From contig NZ_JACKSJ010000037.1 in NCBI RefSeq assembly GCF_025821665.1, positions 42,474-106,473 on the forward strand: 64,000 nt of DNA, written 5' to 3'. Of the stretch, positions 7,575-16,358 are shown piece after piece. Under the pieces are notes generated by a model. It did no database searches. It was not told the origin of the DNA and saw only the letters and a list, made by a program, of their open reading frames with translations. Both the position numbers and the translations under genes were made by a program. The DNA is from [Mycobacterium] manitobense. GTDB taxonomy: Bacteria > Actinomycetota > Actinomycetes > Mycobacteriales > Mycobacteriaceae. Numbering within the stretch: the stretch's first letter is position 1; each line of letters starts with the position of its first letter.

Positions 7575-8462
7575 ATGACCACCACGCTGGAAATCCTGCG
7601 AACAGGGCCGCTGGCGCTGGTCGAGGACCTGGGCCGGCCCGGCATGTCCCACCTGGGCGTGTCGCGCTCCGGAGCTGCCGACCGCCGCTCCCACACCCTG
7701 GCCAACCGCCTGGTGGCCAACCCGAACGACCGGGCGACCGTCGAGATCACCCTCGGCGGCCTCACCGCCAGGGTGCACGGCGGCGACGTCGCCATCGCGG
7801 TGACGGGCGCCGACGCCGACCCGTCGGTGAACGGTAAGCCGTTCGGCACCAACAGCATTCACTATGCGCACGACGGCGACGTGATCTCGCTGGGCGTCCC
7901 GTACTGCGGCCTTCGCAGCTACCTCGCCGTGCGCGGCGGCATCGACGTCACGCCCGTGCTTGGCTCCCGGAGCTACGACGTGATGTCGGCGATCGGACCG
8001 ACCCCGCTGCGACCCGGCGACGTGCTGCCGGTCGGCGAGCACACCGCCGACTTCCCCGAGCTGGACCAGGCGCCGGTCGCCGCAATCGACGACGACGTGC
8101 TCGAACTGAGGGTCGTGCCCGGCCCGCGTGACGACTGGTTCACCAACCCCGACGTGCTGGTGCGCACCAACTGGCAGGTCACCAAACACAGCGACCGGGT
8201 GGGGATCCGGCTCGTCGGCATGCCGCTCGAGTACCGCAATACCGACCGCCAGCTGCCCAGCGAGGGCGCGACCCGTGGCTCGATCCAGGTGCCGCCCAAC
8301 GGTTTTCCCGTCATCCTCGGACCCGACCATCCGGTGACGGGCGGCTACCCCGTCATCGGTGTGGTGTGTGGCGACGACATCGACAAACTCGCGCAGATCC
8401 GGCCGGGCCAGACGCTGCGGCTGCACTGGGCGCGGCCACGCCTGCCGTTCGGCGCCGGGTGA
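7575..8462 (+). CDS. pxpC: 5-oxoprolinase subunit PxpC (KipA-like)
   Basis: A 295-residue biotin-dependent-carboxylase-like protein of the KipA/PxpC family (homologue of Rv0263c), partner of PxpB. Seen motifs include [20 protein letters not shown] at the N-terminus, [16 protein letters not shown] and a C-terminal [13 protein letters not shown]. An AGGAGG ribosome-binding site (7563-7568) sits before the ATG. No pxpA (LamB/YcsF) gene is present beside it, so PxpA must be encoded elsewhere or the pair has another role. Confidence 0.85.
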   Translation: MTTTLEILRTGPLALVEDLGRPGMSHLGVSRSGAADRRSHTLANRLVANPNDRATVEITLGGLTARVHGGDVAIAVTGADADPSVNGKPFGTNSIHYAHDGDVISLGVPYCGLRSYLAVRGGIDVTPVLGSRSYDVMSAIGPTPLRPGDVLPVGEHTADFPELDQAPVAAIDDDVLELRVVPGPRDDWFTNPDVLVRTNWQVTKHSDRVGIRLVGMPLEYRNTDRQLPSEGATRGSIQVPPNGFPVILGPDHPVTGGYPVIGVVCGDDIDKLAQIRPGQTLRLHWARPRLPFGAG

Positions 8463-8499
8463 ACCGCTGACCCGTGTGCGCCGGCGCGCATCCTGGTAG

Positions 8500-9066
<567 letters not shown>

Positions 9067-9096
9067 GCCCGGGGTGACCTCACAGAGCCCGAACCC

Positions 9097-9122
9097 CGTG
9101 GGTGAGTGGAATTTCACGCACG
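9097..9122. promoter_or_regulatory. Imperfect palindrome upstream of narK3
   Basis: CGTGGGTGA and TCACGCACG form a 9-bp dyad with one mismatch around an 8-base spacer. It ends about 50 bp before the narK3 ATG. It could be an operator for NnaR or GlnR, the known nitrogen regulators of this pathway, but no consensus was matched. Confidence 0.35.
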
Positions 9123-9172
9123 AGTCATCACGGAGCGCTTTCGGGTAACGCAGTGTTCCTAGCGTGTGCGCC

Positions 9173-10573
9173 ATGCCGCATCGCATCACCGACTGGGATC
9201 CCGAGGACGTCGTCGCCTGGGAGGCCGGCAACAAGCACATCGCCCGCCGCAACCTGATCTGGTCCGTCGCCGCCGAGCACATCGGCTTCTCGATCTGGTC
9301 CATCTGGTCGGTGATGGTGCTGTTCATGCCCGAGAGCGTCTACGGCTTCTCGGCCGGCGACAAATTCCTGCTCGGCGCCACCGCCACCCTCGTCGGCGCC
9401 TGCCTGCGCATCCCCTACACGCTGGCCACCTCGACGTTCGGCGGCCGCAACTGGACGGTGTTCTCCGCATTCGTGCTGTTGATCCCCACAGTCGGCACGA
9501 TGCTGCTGCTGGCCAATCCCGGCCTTCCGCTGTGGCCCTATCTGCTGTGCGCGGCGCTGGCCGGCTTCGGCGGCGGCAACTTCGCCTCGTCGATGACCAA
9601 CATCAACGCGTTCTACCCCCAGCGGCTCAAGGGCTGGGCGCTCGGGCTCAACGCAGGCGGCGGCAACATCGGCGTGCCGATGATCCAGCTGGTGGGTCTG
9701 CTCGTCATCGCCGCCGCAGGCAACCGCCAGCCGTACTGGGTGTGCGCGGTCTACCTGGTGGCGCTGGCGATCGCGGGCATCGGCGCCGCCAGGTACATGG
9801 ACAACCTCGAACAACACAAGATCGACTTCACCGCGATGAAAGACATTCTGCGCGAACGTGATACCTGGGTGATCTCGCTGCTCTACATCGGCACCTTCGG
9901 CTCGTTCATCGGTTTCGCCTTCGCGTTCGGCCAGGTGCTCCAGATCAACTTCGCCGCGGGCGGGCAGTCGCCGGCCGAGGCCTCGCTGCACGCCGCGCAG
10001 ATCGCGTTCGTCGGCCCGCTGCTCGGCTCGCTGTCGCGGGTCTACGGCGGCAAGCTCGCCGACCGCATCGGCGGCGGACGGGTCACCCTCGCGGTGTTCG
10101 CCGGGATGATCCTGGCCGCCGGGCTGCTGGTGGCGATCAGCACGATGGACGACCACAGCGCCGGCGCGGCCACCGCGACCACCATGGCGGGCTACGTCGT
10201 CGGCTTCATCGCACTGTTCCTGCTGTCGGGAGTCGGCAATGGGTCGGTCTACAAGATGATCCCGTCGATCTTCGACGCCAGGAGCCGGTCGCTCGATCTC
10301 AGCGAGGCCGACCGGGTGAACTGGTCACGGGCGATGTCGGGCGCGCTGATCGGCTTCGCCGGCGCGGTCGGCGCGCTGGGCGGGGTGGGCATCAACCTCG
10401 CGCTGCGCCAGTCATACCTCAGCAGTGGGTCGGCGACCTCGGCGTTCTGGATCTTCGCGGTGTTCTACGTGGTGGCCTCCGTGGTCACCTGGGCGCGCTA
10501 CGTGCGGCGTCCCGGCATGGCCGAGATCACCACAGATCGCGACGAGCGACATACCTCGGCAATGGCCGGGTAA
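9173..10573 (+). CDS. narK3: Nitrate/nitrite transporter NarK3 (MFS)
   Basis: A 466-residue major facilitator with about 12 membrane helices. The nitrate signature GFGGGNFASSMTNINAFYP (about residues 139-157) and the second one, LSGVGNGSVYKMIP (about 352-365), identify the NarK/NasA family. It sits in the position of Rv0261c (narK3). It should bring nitrate in or move nitrite for the NirBD reductase encoded nearby. The ATG at 9173 is seven bases after a TAGCGT hexamer (9160-9165), so the mRNA may be leaderless; an in-frame GTG at 9164 is the alternative. nnaR follows after 34 bp. Confidence 0.9.
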   Translation: MPHRITDWDPEDVVAWEAGNKHIARRNLIWSVAAEHIGFSIWSIWSVMVLFMPESVYGFSAGDKFLLGATATLVGACLRIPYTLATSTFGGRNWTVFSAFVLLIPTVGTMLLLANPGLPLWPYLLCAALAGFGGGNFASSMTNINAFYPQRLKGWALGLNAGGGNIGVPMIQLVGLLVIAAAGNRQPYWVCAVYLVALAIAGIGAARYMDNLEQHKIDFTAMKDILRERDTWVISLLYIGTFGSFIGFAFAFGQVLQINFAAGGQSPAEASLHAAQIAFVGPLLGSLSRVYGGKLADRIGGGRVTLAVFAGMILAAGLLVAISTMDDHSAGAATATTMAGYVVGFIALFLLSGVGNGSVYKMIPSIFDARSRSLDLSEADRVNWSRAMSGALIGFAGAVGALGGVGINLALRQSYLSSGSATSAFWIFAVFYVVASVVTWARYVRRPGMAEITTDRDERHTSAMAG

Positions 10574-10607
10574 CCGTCCCGAAACACGAGCTGAATAGAC
10601 AGAGAGC

Positions 10608-11756
10608 ATGAGTGAGCCTGACTGGGCGCCGCTCACCGGCTTCCGGGTAGCGGTGACCTCCGCCCGCCGAGCCGACGAACTGGCCACGCTGCTGCGGCGG
10701 CGGGGCGCCACAGTGACGAGTGCCGCCGCCATCACGATGGTGCCGCTGCCCGACGACGACGAGCTGCGCTCGCACACCGAGGCGCTGATCGACGTACCGC
10801 CGGACATCGTCATCGCCACCACCGGCATCGGATTCCGCGGCTGGGTCGCGGCCGCTGACGGGTGGGGGCTGGCGAGCGAGCTCGTCGCCTCGCTCGGCAA
10901 GGCCCGCATCGTCTCCCGCGGACCCAAGGCCACCGGGGCCCTGCGCGCGGCAGGACTGCCCGAGGAGTGGTCCCCGGAGTCGGAATCCTCCCGCGAACTG
11001 GTGCACTACCTGGTCGAGGGCGGCATCGCCGGCATGCGCATCGCCGTGCAGCTGCACGGCGCCACCAACGACTGGGACCCCTTCCCCGAGTTCCTCGACG
11101 AGTTGCGAGCCGCCGGCGCCGAGGTGGTGCCGATCATGGTGTACCGCTGGTACCCGGCTCCCCGCGACGGCGAGTTCGACCAGTTGGTGGCGGGCATCGC
11201 CGACGAGAAGTTCGACGCCGTCAGCTTCACCTCCGCGCCCGCGGTGGCGTCGGTGCTCATGCGGGCCACCGAACTGGGCATCGCCGACCGGGTGCTGTCG
11301 GCGCTGCGCACCGACGTGCACGCGATGTGCGTCGGACCCGTCACCGCCCGACCGCTGGTGCGCCTCGGCGTGCCCACCTCCGCGCCGGAACGGATGCGCC
11401 TGGGTGCGCTGGCCCGCCACATCACTGACGAGCTGCCACTTCTGCAGTCACGAACCGTGAAGGTCGCCGGGCACGTGCTGGAGATCCGCGGCACCTGCGT
11501 GATGGTCGACGGCGTGGTCAAGTCACTCTCGCCCGCCGCCATGGCGACGATTCGCGCACTGGCACACCGGCCCGGAGACGTGGTGTCGCGCACCGACCTG
11601 CTCGACGCCCTGCCCGGCGGCGGCACCGACACCCACGCGGTGGAGACGGCCGTGCTGCGACTGCGAACTGCGTTGGGCGACAAGCACATCGTCTCGACCG
11701 TGGTGAAGCGCGGGTACCGGCTGGCGGTCGACGAGGGAATGGCGGCGGCCCGGTGA
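10608..11756 (+). CDS. nnaR: NnaR: HemD-like domain fused to OmpR-type winged helix
   Basis: A 382-residue two-domain regulator. Residues 1-260 resemble uroporphyrinogen-III synthase (HemD), with TGIGFRGWV and VSFTSAPAVASVL motifs; residues 285-378 are an OmpR/PhoB-type DNA-binding domain with LSPAAMATIRALAHRPGDVV and the recognition helix region DTHAVETAVLRLRTALG, then VVKRGYRLA. This is the architecture of Rv0260c and of NnaR, reported in M. smegmatis to be needed for growth on nitrate or nitrite with GlnR. Its place between narK3 and the cbiX/nirBD genes fits that role. It overlaps cbiX by four bases. Confidence 0.88.
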   Translation: MSEPDWAPLTGFRVAVTSARRADELATLLRRRGATVTSAAAITMVPLPDDDELRSHTEALIDVPPDIVIATTGIGFRGWVAAADGWGLASELVASLGKARIVSRGPKATGALRAAGLPEEWSPESESSRELVHYLVEGGIAGMRIAVQLHGATNDWDPFPEFLDELRAAGAEVVPIMVYRWYPAPRDGEFDQLVAGIADEKFDAVSFTSAPAVASVLMRATELGIADRVLSALRTDVHAMCVGPVTARPLVRLGVPTSAPERMRLGALARHITDELPLLQSRTVKVAGHVLEIRGTCVMVDGVVKSLSPAAMATIRALAHRPGDVVSRTDLLDALPGGGTDTHAVETAVLRLRTALGDKHIVSTVVKRGYRLAVDEGMAAAR

Positions 11757-12448
11757 ACCCCGCGGCCCACCTGGTGCTGGTGGCGCACGGCACCCGCAAG
11801 CAACGTGGCGTCGCCCTGGTGGGTGACATCGCCGAGCAGGTCGCCGCGACGCTGGGGCGACAGGTTCACGTCGCGTTCGTCGACGTGCTGGGACCCACGC
11901 CGGCCGAGGTCCTCCGGAGGTTGCCCGACGCACCGGCGCTCGTGGTGCCCGCGTTCCTGTCGCGCGGCTATCACGTCGGCGTCGACATCCCCGAACACGT
12001 GCATGCCAGCGGCCATCCGGACGTGACGGTCACCGACGCGCTGGGGCCCGATCCGCAGCTGATCCGTGTGCTGGCCGACCGCCTCATCGAATCAGGTTGG
12101 CAGCAGGGCGATTCGGTGGTGCTGGCCGCGGCGGGCACCTCGGACCCTGCGGCGCAACGCGACCTGCACACCACCGCGACGTGGCTGTCGGCGCTGACCG
12201 GGTCCCGCGTCGAGCTGGCCTTCGCCGCCACCGGCGAGCCGAGGGTGGCCGACGCGGTCGCCGATCTGCGCCGGCGCGGCCGACGCCGGGTGGTGGTGGC
12301 GTCCTATCTGCTGTCCGAGGGACTGTTCCAGGATCGACTGCGCGCCAGCGGCGCCGACGTCGTGACCGCCCCGCTGGGCACGCACCCGGGGCTGGTGCGC
12401 CTGATCGCCAGCCGGTTCCGGCGGGCGCGGGTGACGGTCCCGGCGTAG
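11753..12448 (+). CDS. CbiX/SirB-like sirohydrochlorin chelatase
   Basis: A 231-residue two-repeat protein of the CbiX/CbiK chelatase family (homologue of Rv0259c). In this pathway it would insert iron into sirohydrochlorin to make the sirohaem needed by NirB. The first repeat has the expected metal-binding LVAHGTR (His11) and SRGYHVGVDIP. In the second repeat the equivalent segment reads LAAAGTSD, where the histidine is replaced by alanine, so only one active site seems complete. The GTG start overlaps the nnaR stop (GTGA), implying translational coupling. Confidence 0.82.
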   Translation: MNPAAHLVLVAHGTRKQRGVALVGDIAEQVAATLGRQVHVAFVDVLGPTPAEVLRRLPDAPALVVPAFLSRGYHVGVDIPEHVHASGHPDVTVTDALGPDPQLIRVLADRLIESGWQQGDSVVLAAAGTSDPAAQRDLHTTATWLSALTGSRVELAFAATGEPRVADAVADLRRRGRRRVVVASYLLSEGLFQDRLRASGADVVTAPLGTHPGLVRLIASRFRRARVTVPA

Positions 12449-12464
12449 CGCTCGAACGGGGATG

Positions 12465-13193
12465 TCAGTTGACGTTGCCGGCGTCCTGCGGGCCGCCCGC
12501 GACGAGTAGCCGCGCCACCGACTCGATCGAGTCGTGCTGCTCCTTGGCCATCGCCACGAGCAACGAGTACGCCTGCGCGACGTCGGCGCCGAACTTTTCC
12601 ATCAACAGCAGCTTCGCCTGGTTGATCACGTCCCTGCGGGCCGACCCGCGACGGGACTGCCCCGTCATCATCAGCCCGATGTGCCGCGCGAGCAGTTCGG
12701 CGGTTCCCTCGAGGCCGTCCTCGAGTCCGCCTGCGTTGTCCGCGTAGAGGTTCAGCGCCGCCCGGACCTCGCCGCCGAGGCACACCGGAACCGCCACCAC
12801 CGCTCGTACCGGCGTGCTCACCATGGCCTGCCGGGCGAACGCCGGCCACCGGGTGTCGTCGGTCAGGTCGTCGGCGCGGTACGGCCGGCCGTCGTAGGCC
12901 GCACTGAGACTCGGGCCCTCGCAGACGCGGCGGGTGATGTTGTCCAGGACGAGCGGATGGCCGTCGGTGGCGGCCATCGACCGGATGAGGATGCCTTCCC
13001 CGATACAGGTGATGCCCGCGTGGTCGACAGCCGGCAGCAGGCGCACCGCCAGCATGGTGATGTCACCCAGCCGCTCGGTGTTGGCGCGGCGCTGACCGGT
13101 GTCGGCCATGAGCGCGATCGCGTCATCGATGCGCCTGCCGATGTCGCGGCGCTCCAGCGAAGGTCCGTCGACGCATTCACCACCCGGCGACAT
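12465..13193 (-). CDS. GAF-ANTAR domain RNA-binding regulator
   Basis: A 242-residue protein with a GAF sensor domain (about residues 30-170) and a C-terminal ANTAR domain (about 185-232; RRDVINQAKLLLMEKFG, then AYSLLVAMAKEQ). ANTAR domains bind paired RNA hexaloop hairpins and prevent transcription termination; in other bacteria NasR-type ANTAR proteins control nitrate assimilation. It lies 56 bp downstream of nirD on the same strand, so it could be part of the nirBD operon. What the GAF domain senses is unknown. The start has no clear ribosome-binding site. Confidence 0.85.
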   Translation of the reverse strand: MSPGGECVDGPSLERRDIGRRIDDAIALMADTGQRRANTERLGDITMLAVRLLPAVDHAGITCIGEGILIRSMAATDGHPLVLDNITRRVCEGPSLSAAYDGRPYRADDLTDDTRWPAFARQAMVSTPVRAVVAVPVCLGGEVRAALNLYADNAGGLEDGLEGTAELLARHIGLMMTGQSRRGSARRDVINQAKLLLMEKFGADVAQAYSLLVAMAKEQHDSIESVARLLVAGGPQDAGNVN

Positions 13194-13249
13194 GCGGCGG
13201 AAGTACCCGCGCAGCGTGCAGGCAAACGTCAGATTTGGCGCGACCGTCG

Positions 13250-13624
13250 CTAGGCCGGTGCCACCTCGACGAACCCCTCGGCGGTGATCCGGGCGCGGTA
13301 CACCGGCAGGGACGCCGCCGGATCGTCCAGACAGCTGCCGTCGTCGAACGCGAATGCCTGCTTCTTGATCGGCGACTGCACGGTGGCGCGGCCGGCCCGG
13401 TCGCCGACAATGCCGCGCGACATCACCGCGGCCCCGGAGAACGGGTCGATGTTGCCGACGGCGGCCAGCGTTCCGTCGTCCAGCCGGAAGAGCGCGACCT
13501 GGGAGCCGTCGGCGAGCAGCACGCCGACGCCCCGGTTCGGGATCAGGTAGTCGTACCGGCAGGCCGGCGTCCAGTCCGCGTCATGCTGCGGATCGCGTTC
13601 CCTGCGGTCGTCGATGAGCGTCAT
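13250..13624 (-). CDS. nirD: Nitrite reductase small subunit NirD
   Basis: A 124-residue subunit of assimilatory NADH-dependent nitrite reductase, partner of NirB. It has the NirD Rieske-like fold pattern (VALFRLDDGTLAAVGNIDPF, then SPIKKQAFAF) but lacks the Cys-His ligands of true Rieske proteins, as is normal for NirD. Its ATG overlaps the nirB TGA (ATGA, 13621-13624), so the ORF extending upstream of that point is not used. Homologue of Rv0253. Confidence 0.92.
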   Translation of the reverse strand: MTLIDDRRERDPQHDADWTPACRYDYLIPNRGVGVLLADGSQVALFRLDDGTLAAVGNIDPFSGAAVMSRGIVGDRAGRATVQSPIKKQAFAFDDGSCLDDPAASLPVYRARITAEGFVEVAPA

Positions 13625-16194
13625 GTGGTCTCCTGCATGGGCTTGATCGTGGGCATTCCGATGGACACCGGCACCTTGCGACCGCCGTTCTCGGTGAACT
13701 CGACGGTCGGGTCGGGCACGTCCGGCGCGTTGACGAACGACACGAACCGCGACAGCTTGTCCGGGTCCTCGAGGACGCCCTTCCATTCGCAGGCGTAGCC
13801 GTCGACGTGGCGCGCGACGGCGTCCTCGAACTCGGCCGCCAGACCCAGCGAGTCCTCGCAGACCACCTCACGCAGGTGGTCCATCCCGCCGTCGAGCGCG
13901 TCGACCCACGGCGCGGTGCGCTGCAGCCGGTCGGCCGTGCGGATGTAGAACATCAGGAACCGGTCGATGTAGCGCACCAGGGTCTCGTCGTCGAGGTCTC
14001 CGGCGAGCAGTTGCGCGTGCTTGGGTGTCATGCCGCCGTTGCCGCCGACGTAGAGGTTCCATCCCGTCTCGGTGGCGATGACGCCGACGTCTTTGCCGCG
14101 CGCCTCCGCGCACTCGCGGGCACAGCCCGACACGCCCATCTTGATCTTGTGCGGGGACCGCAAGCCGCGGTAGCGGAGTTCGAGGTTGATGGCCATCTGC
14201 ACCGAGTCCTGCTGACCGTAGCGGCACCAGTCGCTGCCCACGCAGCTCTTCACCGTGCGCAGCGACTTGCCGTAGGCCTGCCCGGACTCCATCCCGCCCT
14301 CGACGAGCCTGCGCCAGATGTCGGGCAGCTGATCGACCCGGGCGCCGAACATGTCGATGCGCTGGCCGCCGGTGATCTTGGTGTAAAGGCCGAAGTCGCG
14401 GGCGATCTCACCGATCAGGATCAGGTGCTCGGGCGTGATGTCGCCGCCCGGCACCCGCGGCACCACCGAATAGCTGCCGTTCTTCTGGATGTTGGCCAGG
14501 AAGTGGTCGTTGGAGTCCTGCAGTGACGCCTGCTCGCCGTCGAGGATGTGGTCGGAACTCGTCGACGCCAGGATCGAGGCGACCGTAGGTTTGCAGATGT
14601 CGCAACCCTTTCCGGTGCCGAAGCGTTCGATCAGGCCGGTGAAGGTGCGGATCGAGGTCGCGGAGACGATCTCGAAGAGCTCACTGCGCGACTGGCTGAA
14701 GTGCTCGCACAGCGCCTTGGACTGCTCGACGCCCTCGGCCTCCAGCAGCTGCTTGAGCAGCGGCACGCACGACCCGCACGACGTGCCCGCCTTGGTGCAC
14801 GCCTTCAGCCCCGCGACGTCGCAGCAGCCGCCGGCGATGGCGCCGCTGATGTCGCCCTTGGTGACGTTGTTGCACGAGCAGATCTGCGCGGCAGGCGGCA
14901 GCGCGCCGACACCGAGTTGACCTGCGCCACCCTCGCTTCCGGCCGGTGCGATGAGGGCCATCGGGTCGCCGGGCAGCTCTTCGCCGACCATCGGCCGCAG
15001 CACCCCGTAGGCCGACGCGTCGCCGACCAGGATTCCGCCGAGCAGCGTCTTGGCGTCGTCGGAGAGCACCAGCTTCGCGTAGGTCTGGTTCACCGCGTCG
15101 TTGACGACGACCTCGAGGGACTTCGGGGTGCGGCCCATCGCGTCGCCGAAGCTCGCCACGTCCACTCCGAGCAGCTTGAGCTTGGTGGACAGGTCGGCCT
15201 CCGGGAACTCGGCCGCACCGCCGAGCAGTCGGTCGGCGACCACCTCGGCGCTGGTGTAGCCGGGGCCGACGAGTCCGTAGCAGCGGCCCTCGATGGCGGC
15301 CACCTCGCCGATCGCGAAGATGGCGGGATCGCGAGTGGCACAGGACAGGTCGGTCAGCACGCCACCGCGCTCGGCGAGCTCCAGCCCGGCGTCGCGGGCC
15401 AGTTCGTCGCGCGGCCGCACACCTGCGGCGAAGATGACCACCGCGGCGTCGATGAAGCTCCCGTCGCTCAGCGCCACCCGCATCGAGTCGTCCTCGGCGG
15501 AGCGCTTCAGCGGCCGGTTGCGCTGCGCCGGCCTGATCGACTCGGTGCCGACGTCGGTGTGCACCGTGATGCCCAGCTCGGTGATCATCCTGCCCAGCAG
15601 GGCGCCGCCCGCCTCGTCGAGCTGCTGCGCCATCAACCGCGGCGAGCGCTCCACGACATGGGCGTCCAGGCCGAAACCGCGCAGAGCGTTGGCAGCCTCG
15701 AGGCCCAGCAGACCGCCGCCGATCACCACACCCACCGGGGTGCGGCCGGTCTCGCGGGCCCGCACGGCGTCGGCGCGGATCGCGTCGAGGTCGTCGAGCG
15801 TGCGGTAGACGTGGCAGGCGGGCAGATCGCGGCCGGGCACCGGCGGCACGAACGCGTAGGAGCCCGTCGCGAGCACCAGGGCGTCGTAGCCGATCGTGGC
15901 GCCGTCGGCAGTGGTAACCGTCCGGGCGTCCCGGTCGATGGCGGTGACCGGGCTACCCAGCTTCAGCGTGACGCGGTCGTCGCCGGCGTAGTCGTTGCCG
16001 GGCAGCGCCAGCAGCGTGCGGTCCCAGTGTTCGGTGTAGGCGGTCAGCCCGACCCGGTCGTAGGCGGCGTCGGCCTCCTCGGCCACGACTGTGACCTGCC
16101 AGGTTCCTGCCTCGTCGCGCGCCCTGAGGGCCTCGACGAACCGGTGTCCGACCATGCCGTGGCCGACGACCACGACGTTCTTCGTTGACGGCAT
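13621..16194 (-). CDS. nirB: Nitrite reductase (NADH) large subunit NirB
   Basis: An 857-residue cytoplasmic enzyme that reduces nitrite to ammonium. Order of domains: FAD/NAD-binding reductase (residues 1 to about 400, starting VVVVGHGMVGHRFVE), BFD-like [2Fe-2S] domain (about 436-480; CSCNNV, then CTKAGTSCGSC), another CDIC motif near 530, and the sirohaem/[4Fe-4S] reductase core with CVGSDWC (about 650) and SGCARECAEA (about 688). The length is normal. The ATG directly follows a -10 element with leaderless spacing. nirD overlaps the stop; narK3, nnaR and cbiX lie nearby on the opposite strand. Confidence 0.95.
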   Translation of the reverse strand: MPSTKNVVVVGHGMVGHRFVEALRARDEAGTWQVTVVAEEADAAYDRVGLTAYTEHWDRTLLALPGNDYAGDDRVTLKLGSPVTAIDRDARTVTTADGATIGYDALVLATGSYAFVPPVPGRDLPACHVYRTLDDLDAIRADAVRARETGRTPVGVVIGGGLLGLEAANALRGFGLDAHVVERSPRLMAQQLDEAGGALLGRMITELGITVHTDVGTESIRPAQRNRPLKRSAEDDSMRVALSDGSFIDAAVVIFAAGVRPRDELARDAGLELAERGGVLTDLSCATRDPAIFAIGEVAAIEGRCYGLVGPGYTSAEVVADRLLGGAAEFPEADLSTKLKLLGVDVASFGDAMGRTPKSLEVVVNDAVNQTYAKLVLSDDAKTLLGGILVGDASAYGVLRPMVGEELPGDPMALIAPAGSEGGAGQLGVGALPPAAQICSCNNVTKGDISGAIAGGCCDVAGLKACTKAGTSCGSCVPLLKQLLEAEGVEQSKALCEHFSQSRSELFEIVSATSIRTFTGLIERFGTGKGCDICKPTVASILASTSSDHILDGEQASLQDSNDHFLANIQKNGSYSVVPRVPGGDITPEHLILIGEIARDFGLYTKITGGQRIDMFGARVDQLPDIWRRLVEGGMESGQAYGKSLRTVKSCVGSDWCRYGQQDSVQMAINLELRYRGLRSPHKIKMGVSGCARECAEARGKDVGVIATETGWNLYVGGNGGMTPKHAQLLAGDLDDETLVRYIDRFLMFYIRTADRLQRTAPWVDALDGGMDHLREVVCEDSLGLAAEFEDAVARHVDGYACEWKGVLEDPDKLSRFVSFVNAPDVPDPTVEFTENGGRKVPVSIGMPTIKPMQETT

Positions 16195-16200
16195 GTCCCG

Positions 16201-16206
16201 AGGCTA
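16201..16206 (-). promoter_or_regulatory. -10 hexamer of leaderless nirB promoter
   Basis: On the minus strand TAGCCT stands exactly six bases before the nirB ATG (16194). The mRNA is predicted to start on the ATG. Confidence 0.5.
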
Positions 16207-16213
16207 GGGAGCC

Positions 16214-16230
16214 GATATTGCCGCAATGTC
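16214..16230. promoter_or_regulatory. Operator-like palindrome over nirB promoter
   Basis: GATATTGCCGCAATGTC is a 17-bp palindrome with a single non-pairing position and a perfect ATTGC-C-GCAAT core (16217-16227). It covers the expected -35 region of the nirB promoter. NnaR or GlnR are plausible binders, but this is inference. Confidence 0.5.
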
Positions 16231-16292
16231 GCCCTGTGTGACGCTGCCATCACGGTGTGCTCACGGGCAGCGGGGCGGGGGTGTGAGCCGGC

Positions 16293-16349
16293 CCGAGTGT
16301 GAACGTCACGACGTTTTCGGGCCGATTGCGTCGTGACGTTCACACTCGG
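16293..16349. terminator. Large perfect hairpin, terminator for the PEP mutase-like gene
   Basis: Two 21-base arms (16293-16313 and 16329-16349) are perfectly complementary around a 15-base loop containing TTTT. The hairpin lies just past the end of the 16359-17120 gene and upstream of nirB, both on the minus strand, so it would insulate the two. There is no long T tract. Confidence 0.55.
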
Positions 16350-16358
16350 CGCGAGCGG

